This document shows, one piece after another, positions 15,265 through 24,075 of a stretch of 64,000 bases of DNA. Source of the DNA: Sphingobium_A sp965228065 (GTDB lineage: Bacteria > Pseudomonadota > Alphaproteobacteria > Sphingomonadales > Sphingomonadaceae); assembly GCA_965228065.1 (NCBI GenBank), contig OZ245788.1, forward strand, positions 4,402,001 to 4,466,000, written 5' to 3'. The stretch's first letter is position 1. The number at the start of each line of letters is the position of its first letter. Position numbers and translations under genes: made by a program. A model generated the notes under the pieces. That model saw nothing but the letters and a program-made list of their open reading frames with translations, had not been told where the DNA came from and made no database searches.

Positions 15265-16143
15265 TTACAGGACGCCGGGTATATTCGCCGGGTCGGCACG
15301 AAGGACGCTGATCCGGCCCTGGCGTGACAGTCTTTCCCCGGCAATCTCGGTGGCCGTCTCGCTGCCGATGAGCAGGATCGGAACGTCCGCCGCTATGCCG
15401 GGATGGAGGGTAGGGGCATGCGGGTCTGCGATGACGGGGATATCCGGATGGCCGGGCAGCGCGGTTTCGACGGCGACCAGCGCCAATCCTGGCTGGCTTG
15501 CCCGTGCCGCTGCGATCTCCGCGGCACTAAGGGTCGGAATGCCCCAATAGCTGTGAGGCCGGGAGTCGATTTCGTAGAAATCGGCGTCGGCCGACGGGAA
15601 GGACGGTGCCCGCAACCCTACGGGGCTGTCGAGCCCCAGTCCGTAGAAATGCAGATTGATGGCCGCTTCGGTGCCGTCATATTCGACCGTGTGATATTCC
15701 GGGCGCGGCATATAGAGCACGTCGCCGGTCCTGACCGGCACGTCGCGCGACTTGCGCAGCCGGCCCCTGCCATCGACCGATCCGTCGTCGTCCCGTTCGT
15801 AGATCACATTATGCTCGGTGCCGGCGACGCCCGCGATCAGCACCCAATAGGCGTGGGCATGGGGGCGGGGATTGAAGAATTTCGCGGGGCTCACGGAAAT
15901 GTAGAGCGCGTTCTGAAAATCGGCATCTTCGGTGAGGCGATAAAAGCCGCTGATGCCGCCATGTTTGAGCGGGAAATGCTCGACCGGAAACAGCTCCGGG
16001 CGCGCAGCGAGTTCGCGAAGCGCCTCGGACGCTTCGGCCACCTTGTCGGCGGTATTGAGCGCGGGATCCGGCGACAGTCCGGCCGCGCGGACGCGCGCGA
16101 CGGTTGCGGCAATCGCGGCCGCGCGTTCGTGAATGATGGACAT
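15265..16143 (-). CDS. Thiol-dioxygenase-like cupin with degenerate rhodanese tail, copy 1
   Basis: A 292-aa cytosolic protein, last in the six-gene minus-strand operon. The N-terminal two-thirds is a cupin related to cysteine dioxygenase: PHAHAYWVLIAGVAGTEHN supplies the HxH pair and EYHTVEYDG the third His, followed by INLHFYGLGL as in the CDO family. The last 90 residues look like a rhodanese fold (VPILLIGSETATEIAGERLSRQG), but the catalytic Cys position is Gly. It is about 50% similar by eye to the neighbour at 16,165-17,052. CDO-rhodanese fusions are known in bacteria. Here it may oxidise a thiol to a sulfinate, feeding the desulfinase in the same operon (inference). Confidence 0.75.
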   Translation of the reverse strand: MSIIHERAAAIAATVARVRAAGLSPDPALNTADKVAEASEALRELAARPELFPVEHFPLKHGGISGFYRLTEDADFQNALYISVSPAKFFNPRPHAHAYWVLIAGVAGTEHNVIYERDDDGSVDGRGRLRKSRDVPVRTGDVLYMPRPEYHTVEYDGTEAAINLHFYGLGLDSPVGLRAPSFPSADADFYEIDSRPHSYWGIPTLSAAEIAAARASQPGLALVAVETALPGHPDIPVIADPHAPTLHPGIAADVPILLIGSETATEIAGERLSRQGRISVLRADPANIPGVL

Positions 16144-16164
16144 GGTCTCTCCTCTAGGCGCGGC

Positions 16165-17052
16165 TCAAATGGCCGCGTGAAAAATCTCGGGGGTCGTGCG
16201 CACCAGATGCGGATGTCCCTGACGCGCCAGCAATTCGGCGGCACGCTCGGTGGCCTGGGCCGTGCCGACCAGCAGGATCGGCACCGATGGTTCGAACCCC
16301 GCCGGCGGCCGCGCCAGTTCCCTGTCGGCGATGATCAGATCGAATGAAGCCGGCGACGGATTGTCGAGTTCGATCGCGACCGTCGCGATCGGCCGGCCAT
16401 CCTTCAGCGCATCCGCCACATCACCGACGGACAGCGACTGCACACCCCAGGGTTCGTGCGGCCCCGGCCGGCCCAGCGCATAGATATCGCTTTCCGGCGA
16501 CAAGAAGCCGGGACGCTTGCTCGCAACGGGATGGTCGAGCCCCAGCCCATAGGCATGGATGTTGATCGCCGTTTCGGTGCCGTCATATTCGACCGTGTGA
16601 TATTCGTCGGGGCGCAGGTGATGGACGTCACCGGAGCGAACCGCGGCTTCACCGGTCTTGCGCAGCTTGCCGCGCAGCGGAACGGAATCATCGTCCTCCC
16701 GTTTATAGATCACATTATGCTCGGTGCCGGCGACACCCGCGATCAGCGTCCAGTGCAGATGCTTGTGCGGATGATTGTTGAGGAAATGGCCGGGGCAGAC
16801 CGAGATGTAGATCGCGTTGCGATAATCGGCATCCTCGCTCAACCGGTAGAAGCTGCTGAAGCCGCTATCCCCCTTCGTCTTCGAGGGATAATGGCGCGGC
16901 GGAAACAGATCGGCACGCGCGGCGAGTGCGGCGAGCGCCGCGGACGCCTGTGCGATCTTCTCGGGCGGATTTTCGAACGGATCGAGACCGATCGCCTTGA
17001 TCCGGGCGGCGGTGTCGGCGACGGCTTCGGCGCGGTCGTGAACGATCGACAT
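16165..17052 (-). CDS. Thiol-dioxygenase-like cupin with degenerate rhodanese tail, copy 2
   Basis: A 295-aa paralogue of the next gene. The start is ATG 17,052 (MSIVHDRAEAVADTAARI) with GAGGCG upstream, 11 bp after the flavin monooxygenase stop. The cupin metal ligands are HPHKHLHWTLIAGVAGTEHN and EYHTVEYDG, followed by INIHAYGLGLDHP. The C-terminal rhodanese-like segment is VPILLVGTAQATERAAELLARQG, again without the catalytic Cys. Two tandem copies could form a heteromer or take different thiols. A non-enzymatic or isomerase role for the cupin is an alternative. The operon context (DszB-like, SsuD-like) favours sulfur chemistry. Confidence 0.75.
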   Translation of the reverse strand: MSIVHDRAEAVADTAARIKAIGLDPFENPPEKIAQASAALAALAARADLFPPRHYPSKTKGDSGFSSFYRLSEDADYRNAIYISVCPGHFLNNHPHKHLHWTLIAGVAGTEHNVIYKREDDDSVPLRGKLRKTGEAAVRSGDVHHLRPDEYHTVEYDGTETAINIHAYGLGLDHPVASKRPGFLSPESDIYALGRPGPHEPWGVQSLSVGDVADALKDGRPIATVAIELDNPSPASFDLIIADRELARPPAGFEPSVPILLVGTAQATERAAELLARQGHPHLVRTTPEIFHAAI

Positions 17053-17063
17053 CGAACCGCGCC

Positions 17064-18302
17064 TCAGGCCGGAACCGCGTCGCGCGACCGCGCGGCGGAA
17101 CGCGCGGGCGCGGTCGGGCCGCTTTCCGAATATTGGGTCAGCGCCGGCGTGCTGGTGTCGAGCTTCAGATGCGGGAACATCAGCTCCGCGGTGATCTCCG
17201 CCTCGTTGATCAGGGGATAGCCGCACAGGATGAAGTTATCGATGCCCAGGCGATCCTGGAGTTCGTGGATCCGATCCGCGACCTGTTTGGGATTGCCGAC
17301 GATATAGGTGCCGCGCCCCTGGCGCCCCTCAACATCCAGCGTCGCCCAATTGATCACGCCCGACCAGAGATTGGGATAGATTTCGAGATCCTCGCGCGTC
17401 GGAAGACGGCCGGCGCGCAGCGCGTCGATCCGCGCCTGGATCTGCGGATCGCCGCTGCTCAGGCTTTCCAGCCCGCCTTCCAGATTTTCCCGACCGCGCC
17501 GCCGCCCTTCGATGGTGCGTACGATCGACTCGACACCGGTGCGTTCCAGCAGCCAGCGGGCATGTGCCCATGCCTCCTCCTCGGTTTCGCGGACGATCAC
17601 ACCGGCTAGCACGCCGATGCCGACCTTGCGGCCATGGTGGGCGGCCGAGGCGCGGACAGCATCGATCTGCGGCTTCAGCTTGTCGGGATGATTGAGGTAG
17701 GTGAGGTAAGTGTCCAGCACCTCGCCGGCATGTTCGATGCCGGCATCGACGCCACCCGATCCCCAGACCGGCGTGTGAGGCGACTGGATCGGCCCCAGCG
17801 GCTTTTCCGCCCAGCCTTCGGTGATGCCCGGGAAATTGACGTATTCACCGTGATGCGGCGACAGATCGCCCGCATAGAGGCGCTTGAACAGCGTCCAATA
17901 TTCGGCGCTCGCCTTGTACCGCGCATCCTTGTCCAGATCGACGTCATATTGCGCCAATATGCTGTCCGTGCCGTTGACCTGGTTGAACAACAGGCGGCCA
18001 CCGGAAAACCAGTCGAAGGCGCGTGCCTGTTCGGCCAGCAGCAAGGGCGGGATGACATTTGGATAGGCGGGGATGAGGAAGCGCAGCCGCTCCGAAAACG
18101 GGATGAGCGACGTCGCGGTGATCCAGGGCGTGCCGGTCAGCAGCGCGCCGTAATAGCCGAGCCGATCAAGCGTGCTCGACAGGCGACGCAGGCGATGTGC
18201 GTCGGGCACATAGCGCCCCTCGCCACCGGCATGCGGGGATTTCCACGGATAACGGCCGTCATTGGCGTTGATGTACCAGAGTATGCGAAGCGGGTTCGAC
18301 AT
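17064..18302 (-). CDS. SsuD-like LLM-class FMNH2-dependent sulfonate monooxygenase
   Basis: A 412-aa cytosolic flavin monooxygenase of the bacterial-luciferase-like (LLM) class. The start is the ATG at 18,302 with AGGACAGG upstream. It matches alkanesulfonate monooxygenase SsuD at GRLLFNQVNGTD, DARYKASAEYWTLFKRL, GSGGVDAGIEHA and the C-terminal NLWSGVINWA / GNPKQVADRIHEL / ILCGYPLINEAE / ELMFPHL. SsuD cleaves C-S bonds of sulfonates using FMNH2 and O2, releasing sulfite and aldehyde. It needs a separate flavin reductase, which is not in the window. It sits between the MFS gene and the two cupins. A DszA- or dimethylsulfone-type substrate is a fair alternative. Confidence 0.87.
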   Translation of the reverse strand: MSNPLRILWYINANDGRYPWKSPHAGGEGRYVPDAHRLRRLSSTLDRLGYYGALLTGTPWITATSLIPFSERLRFLIPAYPNVIPPLLLAEQARAFDWFSGGRLLFNQVNGTDSILAQYDVDLDKDARYKASAEYWTLFKRLYAGDLSPHHGEYVNFPGITEGWAEKPLGPIQSPHTPVWGSGGVDAGIEHAGEVLDTYLTYLNHPDKLKPQIDAVRASAAHHGRKVGIGVLAGVIVRETEEEAWAHARWLLERTGVESIVRTIEGRRRGRENLEGGLESLSSGDPQIQARIDALRAGRLPTREDLEIYPNLWSGVINWATLDVEGRQGRGTYIVGNPKQVADRIHELQDRLGIDNFILCGYPLINEAEITAELMFPHLKLDTSTPALTQYSESGPTAPARSAARSRDAVPA

Positions 18303-18328
18303 GGACCTGTCCTTGTCAGAGTGAGGGA

Positions 18329-19603
18329 TTATTGGGTGAGGGCGGCGCGCGCCGGCAATGCGGCAGCACGATCGCGGCTCATCATCACGACCAGCACGCC
18401 CCACAAAATTGCAGAGAGGGCAAAAGCGATCGGGATCAGCCACAGCGCACTGTGCAGCCCGTGCGCATCGGATATCCGCCCGACGACTTCGGATTTCAGC
18501 ACATTGGCCGCGATCAGCGAAAAGGCGAAGGCTAGGGCAGCCGCCGTTCCGCGCAGCTGGATCGGAACGATCTCGAGCAACAGCAGCGCCTGCGATCCGA
18601 AAAAGGCGGTGGACACGAGCACTTCGATCGCGAACCAGAATTTGACTGCGCCCAGGGCGTGGCTCTGCAGCGCCATCGCCATGGCGATCGCACCCGCGCC
18701 GGTCGCCACCACGCCGAACAGTCCATACCAGGCCGGATTGCCGATCCGCCGGATCAGCCGCGTGCCGAGGATGCCGAACAGCGCAGCGCCGCCAAAGCCG
18801 AGGAACAGATAGGTCCAGCCCCAGAACTGGGCGGCTTCGCGGTTCGAGATGCCGAACTCGCGATGCAGATAGACCGAGCCCCAGAAATTGGCGTTGCTGA
18901 ACGCGAACTGCAAAGTCGCCGAGCCAAGGGTGAAGAGAATGAAGGGGTAGGAGGACAGCAGGGCACGGACCTGCGCCATGCTGGGCTTGCTCACAGCGCG
19001 GCCGGGCGTGTCCAGCGCGCCGCGCACCGGTTCCTTCAGGCGAAGCAGCGCGACGGCCGCGATCAGCCCGGGAACGCCCGAGATGACGAAGGCGCTGCGC
19101 CAGCCATAGGTTTCGGCAAGCGCACTGCCCAGGATGAAGGCAAGTGCGAACGCGATCGAGCCAAGCCCGGAAAAGACCGAGAAGATAGTGCCGCGCTGTT
19201 CGGGCGGGAACGTGTCCGCAAGCCAGCTATTCTGATGCGCGCGGAACGATCCTTCGCCGAAGCCGACCAGCGCGCGCCAGATCAGCAGCGAGACGAGGCC
19301 CGTGGCATAACCGCTGGCGATCGAGGCGAAGCTCCACAACACCAGTCCGGCCAGGATGATCGGCTTGCGCGGGTAACGATCGCCCAGATAACCATGGAGC
19401 GGCGCGCCGATCAGATAGGCCAGGGTGAAGGCCGTCATGATCCGCGCGGCTTCGGTATCGCTGATCCCCCAATCGGCGATGATCGGATTGATCAGCGCGC
19501 CGGGCAGGATCATGTCGAACAGGTTGATGACCGCGATGGCGGAGAACAGGCCGAATGTGGCGGCCTGATAGCCGCGCGACGGCACAATCGGATTGGCCGT
19601 CAT
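18329..19603 (-). CDS. MFS transporter of the organosulfur operon
   Basis: A 424-aa inner-membrane protein with about 12 membrane segments. The MFS loop motif HGYLGDRYPRKPIILAG lies between TM2 and TM3, and ALVGFGEGSFRAHQNSWLAD resembles the spinster/ACS-like MFS branch. Its ATG overlaps the stop of the desulfinase gene (ATGA), so the two are translationally coupled; 26 bp separate it from the monooxygenase. It likely brings the organosulfur substrate across the inner membrane after the TonB receptor, or exports a desulfurised product. An ABC system, usual for ssu operons, is absent. Confidence 0.87.
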   Translation of the reverse strand: MTANPIVPSRGYQAATFGLFSAIAVINLFDMILPGALINPIIADWGISDTEAARIMTAFTLAYLIGAPLHGYLGDRYPRKPIILAGLVLWSFASIASGYATGLVSLLIWRALVGFGEGSFRAHQNSWLADTFPPEQRGTIFSVFSGLGSIAFALAFILGSALAETYGWRSAFVISGVPGLIAAVALLRLKEPVRGALDTPGRAVSKPSMAQVRALLSSYPFILFTLGSATLQFAFSNANFWGSVYLHREFGISNREAAQFWGWTYLFLGFGGAALFGILGTRLIRRIGNPAWYGLFGVVATGAGAIAMAMALQSHALGAVKFWFAIEVLVSTAFFGSQALLLLEIVPIQLRGTAAALAFAFSLIAANVLKSEVVGRISDAHGLHSALWLIPIAFALSAILWGVLVVMMSRDRAAALPARAALTQ

Positions 19604-20679
19604 GCCGCCACCGTGGCGGCTGTGAGGGGCGTCGCAGTTTCGGCGCGCAATTCGTCGAGAAACGAGGTGTCGAGCCAGGCATCGACATCGATACGGTGCG
19701 GGATGGCCCCGACGCGGAATAGGAAATCGACCTCGTCGCGGAGCGCCGCGACGCGATCCTCGCGAAAATCGATCCGCAGGTCGTCGACCAATGTATCGCC
19801 GTAGCTGTGGATCGCCAGCCGTTCGGAGATTGCCAGCTCGCGCGCGAAGGTCCGCAGCGCTTGGGCGGGGTTGTCGCGGATCGACGCTTCGGCCTCCAGC
19901 GCGCGGGCCAGGACGCGGCGCACCACATCCGGGCGTTCGCGGATCAGGTCGGCCTTTACGGCGAAGGTCAGCGGACGGCTGTTATGCCCCTGAAGCGCCA
20001 GCGGCAGATCGCGCTGGTCGAAGATCGGGCGCAACCCGGCGGTATATTCCAGCTCGACCGACTGGGTGACCGCCGCAACGATCGCATCGACTTCGCCACG
20101 GACCAGCGGATAGAGATTGGCCGGCCAGGGTGCGATCGCTTCCTTGCGCAGGCGCGGTTCGGCGGATCGGCCGCTGCTGTGCTGGGCGGGGCGGTCGTCG
20201 ACATAGGCGCTGCCGATATGATATTCGACAATCTCGATATCGCCGCGATCGAGCCCGGTGGCGGCAAGCGCTTTCTCGATCGTCCGCAGGCCGGTCAGAT
20301 AATGGAAATCGACCGGCTCATGCGGCCGCCGCAGCAGCAGGATACGTTTGCCGCGCAGATCCCTTGCATGGGTGAGCGGGGAATCGGGCAGCACCAGGAT
20401 CGACTGATGGGTCGCGATGGTGGACAGGCCGATCACCCTGGTGTCGGCGCCATTGGCTTGCGCCCAGATCGCCGGATAGTTTCCGCCATGGCGAAAGCTG
20501 CGCGGCTGGCTGTGCGTATAATGCGACTGGCGTACCGCCCGGTCGGCCGAATCCTGCAACGCGCCGATCGCGAGGCCAGCATCTCCGCCGAACTCATCCT
20601 CCAGCAGATTCTGCTGAAGGGCGAGGCCGAAGGCGGTGGGAACCGGGCAGCGCGTATACCAGAGGCGGGTTTCGCTCAT
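19600..20679 (-). CDS. DszB-like sulfinate desulfinase (NMT1/SsuA fold)
   Basis: A 359-aa protein with the periplasmic-binding-protein fold but no signal peptide, starting at ATG 20,679 with AAAGGA upstream. It resembles 2'-hydroxybiphenyl-2-sulfinate desulfinase DszB. Cys11 in YTRCPVPTA aligns with the catalytic Cys27 (NCPVPNA). His53 and Arg63 with Gly66 in SHYTHSQPRSFRHGGNYP align with DszB His60, Arg70 and Gly73 at identical spacing. The rest (SPLTHARDLRGKRI, PLVRGEVDAIVA) fits the SsuA/DszB fold. An ordinary SsuA binding protein would have a signal peptide and no such Cys. Predicted reaction: aryl or alkyl sulfinate plus water to sulfite and the desulfurised product. It overlaps the MFS gene by 4 bp and follows the TonB receptor by 13 bp. 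Confidence 0.8.
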   Translation of the reverse strand: MSETRLWYTRCPVPTAFGLALQQNLLEDEFGGDAGLAIGALQDSADRAVRQSHYTHSQPRSFRHGGNYPAIWAQANGADTRVIGLSTIATHQSILVLPDSPLTHARDLRGKRILLLRRPHEPVDFHYLTGLRTIEKALAATGLDRGDIEIVEYHIGSAYVDDRPAQHSSGRSAEPRLRKEAIAPWPANLYPLVRGEVDAIVAAVTQSVELEYTAGLRPIFDQRDLPLALQGHNSRPLTFAVKADLIRERPDVVRRVLARALEAEASIRDNPAQALRTFARELAISERLAIHSYGDTLVDDLRIDFREDRVAALRDEVDFLFRVGAIPHRIDVDAWLDTSFLDELRAETATPLTAATVAA

Positions 20680-20692
20680 CGCGGTGGTCCTT

Positions 20693-23197
20693 TCAGAACG
20701 AGAAGCCGACGCGCGCGTAATAATAAGCGCCGTCAAAGCCTTCGGGGGCGAGGTTGGAATAGATTGTTTGGAACAGGCGGCTGTTCGACGCCCATTGCTT
20801 GTCGGGCTTGCTGCTGAAGAGGTTCTTCGATCCGATGCCGACGTTCAGGCCGTTCGAAAAGCGATAGCCGACGTCGAGATCGGTGATCCATTGCGCGCCG
20901 AAGGTCTGCAATGTCGGCACGATCGCGCTCAGCGATTCCGCATATTTGCCGTAGCGCTTCTCGGTCAGCGATGCGGTGAGGCCACCGCGCGTATAGGTGG
21001 CGCCGGCGACCAGCTTGTCGCGCGGCGGCGCTTCCTCCAGCATCCAGATCGCCTGGTTGCCGACGACAAGCGTGCCGCCGCCTGCCAGCGCATCGCTGTT
21101 GATGTCGGTCACCTTGGTGCGGCTGCGCGAATAGCCGATGTTGAAATCGAGCTTGCTCTCCGCATCGAGGCGCAGGCCATATTGGCCGACGATATCGATG
21201 CCGCGCGTCCGGGTATCGAGCGCATTGGTGAAGAAGCGCGCGACGATGATGTCGGGATAACCATTGGCGGCGAGCAGCGCCCTGACGGCGGGGCCCTGGA
21301 AATCCTGAGACAATGCCACCTTGTCGCGGACCTTGATCTGATAGACGTCGACGCTGAGCGACGCGTCGGGGATCGGCCGCAGCACAAGACCGGCAGACAG
21401 GTTGCGCGACTTTTCGGGCTTCAGATCCTGTGCACCGAGCAGGCGTGCGACGGGTGAATCCACCGCAAAGCTGCGGTTTTTGACGATTTCCGTGCTGCCG
21501 GCGACGATGCTCGAAGCCGTCGTCGCATAGCCGATCTGGCCAAGCGACGGCGCCCGATAACCGGTGCTGGCTGTGGCGCGGATCGCAATGGCGGGCGAGA
21601 AATCATATCGCGCCGAGATGCGGCCATTGGCGGTCGAGCCGAAGTCGGAATAATCCTCCAGCCGCGCAGCAAGGCCGATCTGGAATTCGCGGCTGACCTG
21701 GTTCTCGATGCCGACATAGACGCTTTTGACGTTGCGCTTGTAGACGCCGGCATCGTCTGGGGTGGTCCCGGCCGGGGTCGGCGCTGCCTTGCCGGCATTG
21801 GGTCCATCCAGGATCAGCACGCCGCCATTGGCGTAGGATGCGCGCTCACCCGCGATATTCTCGTAGCGTTCGCGGCGATAGGCGACGCCGCCCGAGATGT
21901 TGAGCGGCTCGCCGAGAAAGCCGACGGGTACGTCCTTCACCCAGTCGAGGCTGACATTCAGCAGTTCGTTGCGATTGCGGCCCATCAGATAGCCGATCGG
22001 ACTGGAGGTGCCGAAGCTCGCATTGACGTGCGGGGTCTGGCGCGTCTTCTGCCAATAGCGGCCATAATTGACGCCGAGATCGAACGCACCGAGCGCATCA
22101 TCGGTATATTTCAGGCCGGCGGCACCCGTCGCCGCCTTGGACCTGACCCGGCTGAACGGATTGATGCCATCGGTAAAAAGTGCGCGGACATTACCGTCGT
22201 CGCGCGCGGTGACGTGATTGACTGCCGCGACCTTCAGGATGTTGGCGAAGCTGCCGAATGTGTAGAATTCCAGGCCGTCGGCCAGGTCGATGCCGGCATT
22301 GGCCAGGAAATTATAGGCCTTCATCGAGGGAGGGTAGCCCCAGAGATGCCCTTCGCGATTGTAGGTCGCTTCGCGCGGATCGCCTGTGAAATATTGCTGC
22401 CGATTGTCGGGCAGGCCCGATTTCGGATGGACCGTATTCTCGGCATTGAACGACAAGGTGAGGAACCCGTCGGAGGGCAGGCCGAAACCCACCCAGCCCT
22501 GATAGCTCTGGCTGATCCGGCCCGCCTTGTTCTTGTACTGGCCGAGCTGCGCCTGAACGTCGCCGCCCTTGTCGCTGGAGCGCAGGACCAGATTGACGAC
22601 GCCGGCGATCGCATCCGATCCATATTGCGCCGCGGCGCCGTCACGCAGGATTTCGACGCGGGAGATCGCGTTGAGCGGTATCGCGTTGATGTCGACCGAT
22701 TGCGCACCATAGCCCCAGACCGGCGGGCTGCCCGTCGTGACATTGGCGGAGGTGACAAGGCGCTTGCCGTTGATCAGGACAAGCGTCTGATCGGGCGAGA
22801 GTCCACGCAGCGAGATCGAGCGGGCATTGCCAGCCCCCATTGGCGCAACGGCCCCCTGCGGGAAATTCACCGAAGGGCTGATACGCTGCAATGCTTCGCT
22901 GAGATTGGCGGCGCCGATCGCGCTCAACTGCTTCTCGTCGACCACATCGACGGGAGCGGTGCTGTCTAACGCGCGGACATTGGCGCGGCGGGTGCCGAGC
23001 ACGATGATATCGCCGCCGCCTGCGGAGTCGCCATTGTCGGCAGCAGCATCGGCGGGGGTGGCGGGCGCGTCGGCATCGGCGTTCGCGGCCATGGCCAGGG
23101 AAGGAATCGCGGAAATCAGTGCAGCCGAGGCGAACAGGATTCGGCGCCCGCGGTAAAGGCTGCGACCAGGATGAAAACGGCGGACGACTGCGGGCAC
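20693..23197 (-). CDS. TonB-dependent outer-membrane receptor, organosulfur operon
   Basis: An 834-aa outer-membrane receptor starting at GTG 23,197 with GAGGGGGATC upstream. It has a signal peptide ending AMAANAD, a TonB-box-like DIIVLGTRR, a plug domain (LSEALQRISPSVNFP, ISLRGLSPDQTLVLINGKR, ISRVEILRDGAAAQYGSDAIAGVVNLVLR) and a 22-strand barrel ending in aromatic YYYARVGFSF. It is first in the six-gene operon, so it probably imports the organosulfur substrate or a bulky precursor. It is divergent from a TetR gene, whose product is the obvious candidate controller. Confidence 0.93.
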   Translation of the reverse strand: MPAVVRRFHPGRSLYRGRRILFASAALISAIPSLAMAANADADAPATPADAAADNGDSAGGGDIIVLGTRRANVRALDSTAPVDVVDEKQLSAIGAANLSEALQRISPSVNFPQGAVAPMGAGNARSISLRGLSPDQTLVLINGKRLVTSANVTTGSPPVWGYGAQSVDINAIPLNAISRVEILRDGAAAQYGSDAIAGVVNLVLRSSDKGGDVQAQLGQYKNKAGRISQSYQGWVGFGLPSDGFLTLSFNAENTVHPKSGLPDNRQQYFTGDPREATYNREGHLWGYPPSMKAYNFLANAGIDLADGLEFYTFGSFANILKVAAVNHVTARDDGNVRALFTDGINPFSRVRSKAATGAAGLKYTDDALGAFDLGVNYGRYWQKTRQTPHVNASFGTSSPIGYLMGRNRNELLNVSLDWVKDVPVGFLGEPLNISGGVAYRRERYENIAGERASYANGGVLILDGPNAGKAAPTPAGTTPDDAGVYKRNVKSVYVGIENQVSREFQIGLAARLEDYSDFGSTANGRISARYDFSPAIAIRATASTGYRAPSLGQIGYATTASSIVAGSTEIVKNRSFAVDSPVARLLGAQDLKPEKSRNLSAGLVLRPIPDASLSVDVYQIKVRDKVALSQDFQGPAVRALLAANGYPDIIVARFFTNALDTRTRGIDIVGQYGLRLDAESKLDFNIGYSRSRTKVTDINSDALAGGGTLVVGNQAIWMLEEAPPRDKLVAGATYTRGGLTASLTEKRYGKYAESLSAIVPTLQTFGAQWITDLDVGYRFSNGLNVGIGSKNLFSSKPDKQWASNSRLFQTIYSNLAPEGFDGAYYYARVGFSF

Positions 23198-23241
23198 GAT
23201 GGGATCCCCCTCGGAATGAATGAGGCGGCTGGATAATCTCT

Positions 23242-23252
23242 ACCAAATTGGT
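23242..23252. promoter_or_regulatory. Palindrome in the TonB/TetR divergent intergenic region
   Basis: ACCAAATTGGT is an 11-bp palindrome in the 122-bp gap 23,198-23,319, in a locally AT-rich stretch. It is a candidate operator for the TetR protein or a promoter element. No second copy was found, so support is weak. Confidence 0.35.
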
Positions 23253-23319
23253 TATGAAATGAGCTCTTCTATTGGGCGGTAAAGTTTAACTTACAGATGT
23301 ATGATACCAGACAGTTGTA

Positions 23320-24075
23320 ATGTTCTATCGCGATCCAACCGCGCAGGCCGGCTTCACGGATGCCGCAGCAACGCCTATCTCGGGCCGACAAGATGACAGG
23401 ATGATGCCGGCGATGAACATGCAGGATGATGAGGGCGCGACCGCAATCGACCTGGTGGATGACCGGGACGAATGCCGCGAGATGCTCCAGCCGCGTCCCG
23501 TCGACCGGCGTATCCGCAAGACCATCGCCGCGCTTCATGAAGCCGTGCTCGAGCTTCTTCCCGAAAAGCCGTTCGAGCTGATCACCGTGCAGGACATCGC
23601 AACCCGCGCCGATGTCAGCCGTGCCGCCTTCTACGCGCATTTCCCCGACAAGTTCGCGCTGATGGAGCACATCGTTTCAGACGTGTTCGAACGATCGCTG
23701 GAAAGCTGCCTCGGCACATCGCCGCGACGCACAGAGGCTGCGATCCGCCGTCTGTTCGAGGCGACATGCCTTTATCTCAGCAACATCTTCAGCCAGTGCC
23801 GCCACGCCCGCCGCATGCTCGATCCGCTGATCCAGTCGCGTGTGAGCGATCGTATCCAGCGCGAACTGGACGGCGTTCTCGCTGCCGGCGCGGCAGCGGG
23901 GGAGGGCCCGGTCGCGGATGTCGCCCTGACCGCGACCGTGCTGAGCTGGTCGATCTACGGCGCTGCGCTGGGCTGGGCAAACGGTCCGCGCGAGGTGGAC
24001 GCCGCGAGTTTTGTCGACACCGCATTCCAGATCACCTGTTCCAGCTATCTCAACTGGCGCGTCCAGAATGGGTGA
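23320..24075 (+). CDS. TetR/AcrR family transcriptional regulator
   Basis: A 251-aa DNA-binding protein. The N-terminal 60 residues are poorly conserved and the start is uncertain; ATGs at 23,401, 23,404 and 23,416 are alternatives. The TetR helix-turn-helix is clear: KTIAALHEAVLELLPEKPF, ITVQDIATRADVSRAAFYAHF, PDKFALMEHIV. The C-terminal half is the helical ligand-binding domain. It is divergent from the organosulfur operon and its stop overlaps the next gene by 8 bp. It is likely a repressor of the flanking operon, responding to a substrate or intermediate. Confidence 0.9.
   Translation: MFYRDPTAQAGFTDAAATPISGRQDDRMMPAMNMQDDEGATAIDLVDDRDECREMLQPRPVDRRIRKTIAALHEAVLELLPEKPFELITVQDIATRADVSRAAFYAHFPDKFALMEHIVSDVFERSLESCLGTSPRRTEAAIRRLFEATCLYLSNIFSQCRHARRMLDPLIQSRVSDRIQRELDGVLAAGAAAGEGPVADVALTATVLSWSIYGAALGWANGPREVDAASFVDTAFQITCSSYLNWRVQNG

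Noticed and set aside
19600..20679. Ordinary SsuA/NMT1 substrate-binding protein
   Set aside because: There is no signal peptide or lipobox, no ABC partners, and the DszB catalytic Cys/His/Arg/Gly pattern is present.
20636..21457. Plus-strand frame opposite the organosulfur TonB receptor
   Set aside because: It is a shadow frame; the opposite strand has the full plug and barrel motifs.
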